From positions 4,051,496 to 4,115,495 of the forward strand of contig VZDJ01000174.1 in assembly GCA_008694505.1 (NCBI GenBank): a stretch of DNA of 64,000 nucleotides. Direction: 5' to 3'. A program made the translations under genes and the position numbers. Of the stretch, positions 46,101 through 58,100 are shown one piece after another (position 1 is the first letter of the stretch; every line of letters begins with the position of its first letter). The notes under the pieces are model-generated. The model did not search any database, had not been told where the DNA came from, and saw only the letters and a program-made list of their open reading frames with translations. The DNA comes from Cyanoderma ruficeps (lineage: Eukaryota; Chordata; Aves; Passeriformes; Timaliidae).

Positions 46101-49100
46101 AGTTCTTTACCAATTAATTGTATTAATTCATCTTTCTTTTGCTGCCTAGGGTCGATGTGCCAAAGTGTTTTCTATCAATGACAAGAACGACTGGAAAATA
46201 GTCCGGAAAGCTTTTTCCATCATTGACTTCACTGAAAAAGATATCGAGGTGCTGCTTATTAAAAGGGACTGAGCAAAGGGATTTCAGAGAGGAGGGAACT
46301 GCTGTTTTCCTCAAGTGATGGAAGCAGCCGTGCCTGGGAGAGGGATGGAGGGTGGAATAGGACACACTTTGGGTGGTCAGGACCTAAAGGGGCCGACCAG
46401 AAATGTGGAGAGGAACTTGGACAAGGGCCTGGAGCAGCAAGACAAAGGGGAATGGCTTCCCACTGCCAGAGAGTAGGTTTGGATTAGATATTGGGAAGAA
46501 ATTGGATCCCTGGCAGAGGTTGCCCAGAGAAACTGTGGCTGCCTCATCCCTGGAAGTGTCCAAGGATGGATGGGGCTTGGAGCAACCTGGGATAGTGGAA
46601 GGTGTCCCTGTCCTGGCAGGGGTGGAACTAAATGATCTCTTAAGTTCCTTTCCACCCCAAACCACTCTGGGATTCCATGGTGCTGTGGCCTTGAGGGAGT
46701 GGGTGGGGCAGAGCACAATGCCAGGGGTGGTACTGGTTTCTGTGGGTCGCCTCCTCCAGCCCGGCCAAAATTCTGTTCATTAACGATGGGAAAGATCAGC
46801 ACCGCCCCACAGGGCTGTGGGAACCCTCATGTGTTCTAATGGAATATCTCCCATTATCAGCATCTCTTTGGAATCGTTGCCAGTGTCCTGCACCTTGGGA
46901 ACATCCAGTTTGAAGAGGACAGCAATGGCCACGCCATCATCCGCGACGGGACCCAGATCAAGTGGATTTCCAAGGTGCCTCTGCCCACATCGGGTCAGAA
47001 TTCCCAGTGCTAGGAGGAAAACCTTAACCCTGCTGTGATTTTCTTATTGGTACAAAATATTTATTCCCCAAAGCACAAGGATAATTCTAGAAATACCCAG
47101 CTCTTGTTGTAAACCACCTTGAGTTTTCTCTCTGAAATTTCCTTATTTCCTGTGGCTCCAAGCTGCGGGTGACTGGGGAGGGGCTGGGGGTTGTGCCCCA
47201 CTGATCACACAGTGCTGCTTATTTAAACAGGGACCTGTGGCTGTGCTCTGAGTGCAGATATTTCTCTCCTTGCAGCTCCTGGGTGCTCACCTGTCCATCC
47301 TGCAGGAAGCTCTCACCCACAGGAAGATCGAAGCAAGATCCGAGGAGGTACCATGGAGTTCTGTGTGGTCCCAGATTTATCTGGGAGACCCCCAGGTGGG
47401 GGGTGGATGAGGAGCCAGATCTGAGTGTAAACCAGATCCCTCTGACTGTCCCTCTCCTCCTCCACGTCCCCTTCTTCCAGCCTGAGATGTTGAACTAAAA
47501 TGTATTGGAGTTTTATTGCTGAACAAGGCAGGAGCTGTCAAAAAGCTGGAACAGGGACTTGTATTTGAGCCAAACAATTTCCCCTTGCCCAGTCCATGGT
47601 GCGTCCTGGGAAACTGGGCTGCACAAACATAGAAAAAAACACTGGTAAAAACCACTCTTGGAAAATTTTATGTTTTTATTTTAGTAATCTAGAAGGAAAT
47701 GGAAGTCAGAATATTTTCCCACTTTGTCTAAATTAATACTCACCAAAATGTAGTGCCTCAAGCTTGCTGGCAGGTGGGGATACGCCAGACTGGAGGAATA
47801 CTGATGGAAAATAAAGCTGTGAGGAGAATCAGGGAATTCCAGTGTGCTTTGGGTTGGAAAGGACCTTTAAGATGATCCCACTCTAACCCCCTGCAGGAAC
47901 AGCTGCAGGCCAGGGGTGGCTGTGCTGTGCTGTAGGACAGTGTGGCTGCTTCTCAAAGCCACAGATGTGACCTGGCTGTGCAGAAGTTTGTTCTGATCCC
48001 CCGTGGTGTTTTTCCTCTCTGGGATATCTTCATTTCCAGGTGCTCAGCCCACTGAATGTGGAACTGGCTTTCTATGCCCGGGACGCCGTGGCAAAGGCAA
48101 TTTATGGAAGGACTTTCACTTGGCTCGTCAACAAAATCAATGGCTCTCTTGCCAACAAGGTTGGTTCCTTGTCTGGGGCCCTGAATGCTCCTAAAATGCT
48201 GAGCACTTTCACCAGACAGGTCCCAGAACCCTCATCACCAATTATCTGGGATGTTGGATAATTGCTGCTGGGACATCCCCCAGCCCTGAGCTAGAAAACC
48301 CTTTAGTTACTCTGTGAGAGTTTCAGCAGTTCATTACCTGCTTTAAAGTGGCTTCTCCACTGACATTTCTCTCAAAGAGAAAGTTTGAAATTCAAGTGAA
48401 AGCAGCCAGCTGCAGGGAAGGAGCAATGGCAGAGCAGAGGTGTTTTTGACAGGACTCGACCCAGAAAACAGTTATTGGCCTGCTGGATATTTATGGCTTT
48501 GAAGTGCTGGACACAAACAGGTACAGGCCGTTCCTGGGATTTGGGGTGACCTGGGGGGTACAGGACATTCCTGCAGGAATTTTTGAGTGTGCCCTCAGCC
48601 CAGCAGGGTAAGGTACAGGGCACTAAAACCCTGAGTGCAGGGGTTTGCTGGACCCCAGGAGAAGCTTTACCTTGGGCTGCAAGTCTGGTTTGGGCTGTGG
48701 TGCAACAGTGTGGGAACAAGGGTTGGGTTTGTTTGTGTGGGAATGGGGGGTCTGGTCCGTGTAAAAATGGGGAATTTGCTCCCTGTGGAAATGGGGGTTT
48801 GGTCTCTGTGGGAATGGGTGGTTTAGTCTGTGGAGGAAGAAGCAAAATTGTCCCTGGAACACATCAAACCTGCTCCTCATTTAACCTCCCTGAAGCTTTG
48901 AGCAGTTCTGCATTAATTACTGCAACGAGAAGCTGCAGCAGCTGCTGATTGAGATGACCCTGAAAGCAGAGCAGGAGGAATATGAGCTGGAAGGCATCGA
49001 GGTAAATTATATTTCCCCCTCCCTCTTCCCTTTGAACTGCCATTACACTGAATGCTTTTGATCACCAATGTGAAAGTCATCCTGCTTTTTTCGTTTGTTA

Positions 49101-52100
49101 TTGTTCCCATGGGAAGTGTAGGATTTGCAGGAGTCTCTTTCTGTAACCCTTTTGAGATGTAATTTAGCCCAGACTTAATTGAGATCATTTAAGGAGGAAG
49201 TAGGACCTTCCCCAAAACTCAGATGCTCAGCAGTGACAATATCCCTGGAGAATGAGGGATTCCAGCAGTGTAAAACATGGGAAGGTGGAGAGGATTTATG
49301 TAGAGAACAAGAGGATGGTGTGGGCTGCTGGAAGCAGGAGAACTCTGCAGTGAGATCCTGGATCACTGTGCTGTCACCTTTTCCTTCAGTTGATCCTCAT
49401 TTCACTCATTTCAGTGGGATCTGAGGCTGTGTCTTATTTAAATTCCAAAGAACTTTAAAAAATTGCAAAGAAAAGTTCTTCATCTAAAACCGTTCTTCCT
49501 TTTTCCCTTTTCCAGTGGGAACCAATCCCGTATTTTAACAACAAAATCATCTGTGACTTGGTTGAGCAGAAGCACAAAGGGATAATCTCCATCCTGGTAA
49601 GATCAGAGTTTGTACTAAATTAAAATGCAGGCCTGTGCCTTGCCCTAATGGCTCTTAATCACATTTTTCCCTCTAATTATGGGATGGGTCTGTGTAATCC
49701 AGAACATAAACACAGATTCCTGTAACAAACACCCAGAGGACGAGGCTGGGTTTTGGGGGAGGAGTTAAAGGTGGAAGATGTTCTGCTTCCCTTAGAGTGG
49801 AGCTTTGGGTTTGTGGGACAAAGTTGTCCTAAATGTTGTTGAGGAGGGAATATGAGCTCAGAGCAGCTCTGATCCAGTGCCTGCTGTTCCAGGATGAGGA
49901 ATGTTTACGGCCTGGGGAAGCGACTGATCTGAGCTTCTTGGAAAAGCTGGAAGAGAAAGTAGGAGATCATGCCCACTTCGTGACGTATGCATTTACCCTC
50001 TGTATCCTATCCCAGACCCTTCCCATCCCATATCCATGGCAGGGCGGGGGAGGGAACAATCTCTGCCTTGTCCCAGAGGAAATCAAACAGCCCATCCAGT
50101 GTCTGATGTTGGAAAACTCCCCTGGTGGATCCGGGGTTCTGGGAGGTGTGAGCAGGGCTCTGTCTCTTCACTGCTCTGATGCTGAGCTTTGGGTCTCATT
50201 CCACACCAAAATTAGGGACTCCTGGGATTTGGCCCAGGATTTTAGCCCAGGGAGGTTAAATGGCCTTGGCCATAGATGGCTTTGGTCCCCATGGACTCCA
50301 GGGAAAGCTGAAGATGTTGTGACAAGGAGCCAAATACCTGAGGGAATATGTAAATATTTACACCCATCTTGTTCTGTGTGAGCTTGGAGTACGAAGAGGA
50401 GAGAAAATGCTCGTGCTCCTCTCCCCCACATGAGTGACATTTTGGTTCATACTCCATTTGGAGGGGGTTTGGATCCCATTTTGGTGGCAGCTGAGAGCGT
50501 TGGCGCCGGGCTGTGCTGGCACTTCCCTGCAGAAGCTGCTGAAGGGCTGTGACAAGTCATCAATTGAGAGTCACAGTGCTGAGCTGTCACTGTTCCTGCA
50601 GCTCTGAACTCCACCACAGCCAAGTGGAAAATTTGTAGCCAACTTCCTTGTCACCACAATGTGCCTTAACGCTGTTCTGCCTGATTAAAAGCTTTAAATA
50701 GAAGTGCTGGAGCTACTTCCACGGGATCTGCTCTTGGAAGGAGCTTTGATGCACGAACGTGCTGTTGTGACACTCAGCTCTGCTGTTTGTGACTGCTTAC
50801 AAAGCTGAAACTTCAACTGTGAAGTTGCTCTTTTTTTCTTGCTTGGCTCTTTTTTTCCCCTCAGGAATCCTTGCTTTCTAAAATATTCCTGCTATTCTTG
50901 AACATTTGAAGTCCTCTTTTGTATTTGGGTTCATGCTCTAGGGCAAAATATCTGAAATCCTTTCCCCCTGCCCCTGGGTTTGCTTTGGGGTTGAGGAAGC
51001 TGGTGTTTTTTTCCCCCACATAAGCAGTAAAAATGTATTTAAATGGATGTCATGGGAAGAAACCTTAACATTCCTGGAATGGGTGATCACTGCCAAATGG
51101 CAATGAGTAGATCCCAGGTCTCCTGAGGAGTTTATGGGAGCTGCCAGCAGGGAGAAATGATGGTTTGATCACGGGCCATAACCCCACAGTCAGAGCCACA
51201 TCAGTGGGATCAAACACCACATCTCCAGCTGTCCCCCAGCTGAGGGAATCTCTTTGCTGCTCTTTCTCCTGGTGTTCTGTTGGATTTTCCCCCGGCAGGC
51301 GCAAGCTGGCGGATCAGAAAACTCGGAAATCCATCGACTGGGTGGATTTCCGCCTCCTCCACTACGCAGGAGAGGTCACCTACTGTGCTGTGGGTGAGTG
51401 ACAATGGCCAGGCTGGAGCTCCCGAGCTCCTGAACTGCTGTGGGTGGTGATGACCTGATGGGAAGAAGGATTACAAAATACCTGCCCTCCGCAGGCACAC
51501 ACCTGGAAGTCTTAAATGTGGCTCCAGTGAGAATTTTGAGGATGTGAATGTTCTGATTTTCTTTTTTATTTTCTTTGAATTCAATGGGGTTTTTTTTCAG
51601 GATTTCTGGAGAAGAATAATGATCTGCTGTACAGAAACCTGAAGGAGGTAAGCACGAAAAAAGGGAAGCTGTTCTTTTGCATCACCTGCTTGGTGCAGAA
51701 GATTTATTTACTCACTGTAGCAAACAAAAACACCCTTTTCTCTTTAGCACTGATCTTTAGGCACCTCTGTGCATGGTCTCAGGGCTGTGCTGCTCTCAGG
51801 AGGAGTGGAAGGGCTGCTCAATAGGGCAACTCTTGTCTCCTCCTGTTTCAGGTGCTGTGCAACTCCAAGAACAGCATCATCAGGGATTGTTTCCTCATGT
51901 CAGAACTGGACAACAGGAGGAGACCAGAGACTGTGAGTTCTGTCTTTAGTCTTAATTCTGAATAGCAACTCAGCTCCCCAGGCCTTGGTTTAATCACTGA
52001 TCCCTTCCTCAGTCCTGATGGCCATAAACTAAAACACGAGTTCTGCCTCAGCCTGGGGAAGAGCTTTCCATGGAGGGGGGCAGAGCCCTGGGACAGCTGC

Positions 52101-55100
52101 CCAGGGAGGGCCTGGAGTCATTCCAAATCCACCTGTCCACATTCCTGTGTCACCTGCTTTGGGTGACCCTGCCTTGGTAGGGGTTTGGACTGGGTGATCT
52201 CCAGAGGGCCCTTCCCACATTATAAATTGTGGGATTCTGTGATTCCTGCTCTTGGTGGATGTTTTTGCCACCATCCACCCCTGAGAGCTCCCTGGCAGAG
52301 GAACAGTGATGCTGCTGAGACAGCAGCCAGCAAAGTGACATCCCATAACATATCCCCAAGGAGCAGGGAGCTCTGGAGGGCTGCCTGGTGTGTCCGGCTG
52401 CATGGCCAGGGCTCAACTGCTCCAGCTCAGCACTGACACGACTGACCACACTCCAAAAACTCCAGGCTAATGATGCACCATCAGCTTTTGCTTCCAGGTT
52501 TAAGCTGGATGCAGGGAGTCCATTTCACTGCCTGCAGGGGAGAGTTCCAGGGCTCAGGAGGTCCTTTTGATGCTGTCTTAGGTTGCAACCCAGTTCAAGA
52601 ACAGTCTGACGAGTCTGATCGAAATCCTGATGTCCAAGGAGCCCTCGTACATCCGCTGCATCAAACCCAATGAGAACAAGGAGCCTGGTGAGGCTGGGGC
52701 TGAAGGCTCTGCTGAGTCCAAGGAGTGGACAGAGGGATTTGTTTGGAGCAGGGTGGAGGCTGTACACGTTGTGTACACATGTTTGTGTCTATATAGAAAC
52801 AGCTTGGTTGAGCTGGCAGCAAATGTGTCCCTGTGGATAACTGGGGATTTGGTTCTTTCCCAATTTCCTCCAACACATGGGCATGTGGGCGAGCTTCCCC
52901 AGGCAGAACTGACCAGTGAAGGTGTGCTCTTGCTGCAGGGAAGTTTGACGATTTCCTGATCCGACACCAGGTGAAGTACCTGGGGCTGATGGAGCACCTG
53001 CGGGTGAGGCGGGCCGGCTTCGCCTACCGCCGCAAGTACGAGTTCTTCCTGCAGAGGTGAGGCAGCTGCTTCCCCTCTGCCCAGGTAACCCTGCCCTCCT
53101 GAGGGCTGCAGAGTGAGCAAAACTCGAGTTTTGTTGTCAGCAGAATGCCTTCTGCTTCAAAACTACCCTTTGCCTGTGTCTTGTCCGCATCGTTTTGATC
53201 TGCGTTGGCAGATCTTCTGCCTTGAGTAAAGCAGAAGGGATTTGAGGAGGAGTTTCAGGAAGGGGTTCCTCAAACTTCAGGTGGTTTGCATTGATCTCCT
53301 GCTGATCTTTCAGGTACAAATGTCTCTGTCCAGCTACCTGGCCACACTGGCATGGGCCAGCAGCAGAGGGTGTGGAGAGACTCATCAAACACATTGGTTA
53401 CAAGCCTGAGGAGTACAAATTAGGAAGGTAAATTCCTTGCTCTGGCTGCTCCGTGTTTGCTGGAGCTGCTGGATGCTCTGTCCTGTCTGTGACAGGAGCA
53501 AGGAGAGACATAAAACCCCAGGTTGCACAAATTTCCTCATTATTTTTACCTGTTTCCATGGGAACTTGAATCCAACCTTGCTTTTTCCATCTCTGGGTTA
53601 GGGCTCCAGCTTCTCCTTCTTCCCTGGGCAGCCCAAGGCAGCTCAGGCTTGGGTGGCATTACAGCTGTTTGGGGGGCTCTGAGCCTGCTCAGGGCAGCTG
53701 GAAGGGTGGCTCACCATGGATACCTGCTCCTGGTCTCTTTTTCAGAACCAAAATATTCATCCGTTTCCCAAAGACCCTGTTTGCCACGGAAGATGCCTTT
53801 GAGTACAGAAAGCACCTGCTGAGTAAGGTTCCAGTTCCCTTGGTCTGGGACCTTGTTCCTGGCTCTGGGTTGGGTGGGGCTTGGAGCAACCTGGGATGGT
53901 GGGAGGTGTCCCAGCCCATGGCAGGGGGTGGAATGGGATGGGCTTTAAGGTCTCTCCCAAACCTGGTCTGCATAGCTCTCGGAATCCATGGAAAACTCAG
54001 TGAAGTTGCTTCAGGCTGGAGGGAGATCTCTGAGTGGTGGATATGTGGCTCCTTTGGAGCTCCTTGGTCCTATGAGGACCTCCCTGTCCATGCCCAGATG
54101 CACCAAGTGCCTTTCCCTTGGGATTGGGATCTCTTCTGTCTCATCCTAGGAGTACCTGTTCCTTGAAAAGCATAACTGAAGGGCAGGGTACCTACAGGGG
54201 CTGCTTCTGGTCCCATTGGTGTCGTGGCCCCCTGTCCCCTGTCCCCTGGAGTGCAGGAACTCGGCTCCTCACCACCCTGACCCTGCAGGTGCCACTGATG
54301 TCTCTGCCTTCTTTCCAGTCTCAAGACTCCAGGCCAAATATAAAGGATTCCTTGGGAAGAGAGCGTACCAGAAGAAGAGGAAAGCAGGTACAGGCTCTGG
54401 AATGGGGGATTCTCTTAGGGCTGGGTTTCCACAGGAGCTGGAGCCTTGGGAGGTCCCAAATCCATGGTGCTGTGGGCAGCACTTGGGGCTGTCGGGGTCA
54501 GAGGAGGTGGCAGCTGCACCCAGAGCATTCCCAGAGCTTTTACAGAGGTTCCTTTAGTTCTGTTTGGATCCTCACACCACGAGCTGCTCTTGGCCTCGGC
54601 TGTGAGAGCAGCTCTGAGCAGCAGTAGCAGCACCTTCTGTCACACACAGGGGACATTCTGGGGTGCCTGAGGGTTGATCTTTAGCTGCTGGGGGGAAAAA
54701 ACCCTCTTATCACAGCAGGCTGATATAAAGTGCAGGCTCAAAGCAGCTTTCTGGGCTGTGGGCAGCAGGACCAGAGCAGGGACAAGGCCTGGCCTTGATG
54801 CTGAGCCCCACAGCACAGGTGGAACTGGATCCACCACGGAGAAGAAAACGTTTCCAGACTTGCTGTTCCCACCAGCTGGTTTTTAGAGCTGCAAAATAAG
54901 CAGTTTTAACTTCTGCTGATTCCCTCTTGCAGCAATCAAGCTGGAGGCCTGTTGGAGAGGAGCCCTGGCACGGAGGGCGGCCAAGAAGAGGACGTGGGCA
55001 GTGCAGACCATCAGGAAGTAACTGCCCCAACCGTATTTCCCAACCACAGAATCCCAGAATGGTTTGGGTTGGAAGGGACCTTAGGGCCCCATCCAGTGCC

Positions 55101-58100
55101 ACCCCCTGCCAAGGGGACATCTCACACTATCCCAGGTTGCTCCAACCCCTGTTCAGCCTGGCCTTGGACACTTCCAGGGATTCAGGGGCAGCCACAGCTT
55201 CTCTGGGCATACTGTGCCAGGCCTCAGCACCTTCACAGAGAAGATTTTCCCCCTAATTTTTCTCATGCCCCTCCATTCCCTTCATCCTCCCTCTCCAGTC
55301 CCCTAACCCCAGCTCCTGAAGTAGAGCTGATTCCTTCTGAACTCCAAAGTGCTGTGGGTTTGGCCACCAGAGCTTGGTAAAAACCTGCTAATATTTACAA
55401 TATTCTAAAGCTTGAGATTTCCATGGCTGACCCACTAACACCAGTGATCCTTAGCCTGTCGTGTTCACCTGCCCCTCCCCTCACTTCCATGGATTTCTGG
55501 AGGTCACGGGATATTTTCTGTAGGTTCATAAACGGCTTCATCAATCGGAAGAAACCCCTTTGCCCAGAGAACAGGGACTTTGTGAGGCTTTCACAGTACC
55601 ACTACCTGATGAAGCTCCGAGACCACCTCCCAAAAAACGTCCTGGACAAGAGCTGGCTCCAGCCTCCCTCGATCCTGGAAGAGGTGAGGGTTTCTGGAGG
55701 CTTTGGGAGAGGTGGAGGTGGCCTCTGTTTGGTGGCCATGTGTGTGCACATCCCAGGTGGGAGAAAACGATCTGCTGCTGGCTCATCCTCTCTTCAGAGC
55801 CCTTGGAAAACCCCAAGACCTGCTGTGTTTGGGTGGGAATGGGAGGAATGGCACCGTGGTTGGTCTTTCCAAGAGAAATGAGGAACAAGCTCCCTGTTGG
55901 TTTAAGCAATAAAAAGGGAAAATGCACTGACAGTAAAGTGAACTCACGAGCCCTAATAAAGACAAAATTAATCCCACAGGGTTTTAAGCTCATGGCACAG
56001 ACAGAGCTGGTTGTACAACTTGATTTTTTCCTGGATTTTTTTAATGCAGACATCGGAGATGCTCCGGAAAATCTGCGTGAGGAACCTGGTGAGGAAATAC
56101 TGCCGAGGGCTCACTGCCGAGAGGAAAATACAGGTAACCAACACCTGGAGTGCAAATGTGGGAGTTCAAACAGGTGTGATCTCTTCTCCCTGAGAATCAC
56201 CCGGGACACAGGCAGCACCTTCTGATCCTGCTGCTCCAATCAGTCCCTCATGGATAAGAGCAAAACTCTCATCATAGGAGAGCAAACTCTTGGAGCCAGG
56301 GATTTCCTCCAGTGTCCCTCATAATGGACAGAGCAGACAGCTGGGGCTTAATTTATAGTGTGAAATCTGCTCTCCATGTAATTGGAAAAGACCCATAACT
56401 ACCAAAAATCTGTAGGAATTTCCCTGCTGCCCCTTCATTTGGTGTAACACGGGAATAACCCGAAGCTGCTGGGAGAAACGATCACAATTCCAAGATTCCA
56501 ATGAGCCAGGCGGGCAGTGTGTGAGCAGGAGGAGGCTGTGGAGTGGCAGTATTTGCATTGTCCCTGCTGATGCTCCCCGTGGAGGAATTCCAAGGGTAAA
56601 GGCTGTTCCTTCTCCCACCAGCTGCAGCAGAAGGTGGTGACCAGTGCTGTTTTCAGTGGGAAGAAGGAGGGATACCTGGAGAGCCTCAGCCAGCCCTTCC
56701 TGGACACCCGCCTGAGTGAGTTCAGCAAACCCCTGGAGGCCTCAGCCACCTGCTCCTGGCTCTGTAAATTCCTGCTTGACCAAACAGACTCTTTTCCAAG
56801 AGGAATTCCCTCCTGGCAGAGGCGGCATCACCTGCCACTGGAGTTCCTCCCTGTCACATCGAGTGATGTGAACACAGTGATGGATCTGCAGGATTGTTCC
56901 CAAAGTGGGGATACTGGGATCCCCCTGGGACAGAAAGCCATAAACCTGAGCAGGATTCCCTGGGGGCTGGGATGGACCAGACTCTGGACCAACACCAGAC
57001 TCAAGAACAGGCAGAAACTCCTGGTGTGAATTTACTTGTCAGGGCAGGAAAAGTCACCAAAATGGGTTTGTGAGCAGCTGGAGGTGACCACCCTGAGTTT
57101 GGAAAGGAGCATTTCAAGGGGAAAAGGCCATTTGGGATGAAGACAGCTGAACCAGCTCTCTGGTGTTTGCTGGGGGCTGGGCAGTGTCTGTCTGGGGCTG
57201 TGGCTCTGGCACCCACACCCAGTTTCTCTTTCTGGTTTGCTCCTCAGAAGAGAACGACCTAAACCCCAAAGTGCTGCAGCTCATCCGTGGGGAGAACATC
57301 AAGGTAAGGGGAGGACAGAACTCTTGGAATTACCTTCACTGGAGTCCTGGAGCTGCTTGCTCACGCAGGGGCTGATGAAGAGCAGTGGAGCCACCATTTC
57401 CTTGCTTTTAAATGGGAGACAGGTCTCAAAATACACCTAATTAAAAGTTATTTAAGATTCTTTTTAATGAAAGCTTAAAGAACATTCCTAGCCCTGTCCA
57501 GAGCTGGAGTTTCCCTGCACTTCCCATGGTTATGGCACAGAGGGCACAGGGGCCACATCATTCCCAGGATTCTGCCTCCTGAATTTCCCAGTGTAGGGAA
57601 TCCAGATCCCTGTGAGCTGGGACCTGCAGCTCCACGGGCAGAGCTGCTCCTGGCTGAGCTGCTTCCAGCCAGGCAAAATCCAAACCCCTGGAGCAGGAGC
57701 TTTGCAGTAGTGGAAATGCTGATTCCAACTCGTTGTTTTCAGTATGTGACCCCCGTGATAAAATATGACAGGAACGGCTTCAAGGCGCGGGAGCGGCTCC
57801 TGGTGCTGACCCAGAGCTCGGCCTACGTGGTGGAGATGGCCAAGATCAAACAGAAAATCGAGTATTCCACACTGAAAGGTACCTGGGGGAGTCATTGTCC
57901 AGGGCTGGATGGCACTAGGAGCAACCTGGACTAGTGGAAGGTGTCCCTGCCCATGGGACAGGTGGAATGAGATGATCCTTGACGTTCCTCCCAACCCAAA
58001 CTATTCCATGACAATTCTATGAGTTGTTGTGGGGCTTCCTGTCCTGCCAGGCATCCTTTAGGAAGGATGAAATTCTGAAACTTTGTCTTGCAAAGATATT

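Larger units (their letters stand above)
44016..53822 (+). other. MYO1H: MYO1H motor-domain exons 2-20
   Basis: These exons encode nearly all of the myosin head. ATP site: P-loop in exon 3, switch I in exon 4, switch II and relay start in exon 10. Relay helix [18 protein letters not shown] is in exons 10-11. The actin-binding region includes VATQFKNSL and [13 protein letters not shown] (exon 17). The converter includes [14 protein letters not shown] (exon 18) and [20 protein letters not shown] (exon 20). All catalytic signatures are intact. Exon 6 (GTGCTG) and exon 9 (GTTGGT) have weak donors; the rest are near consensus. Confidence 0.93.
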
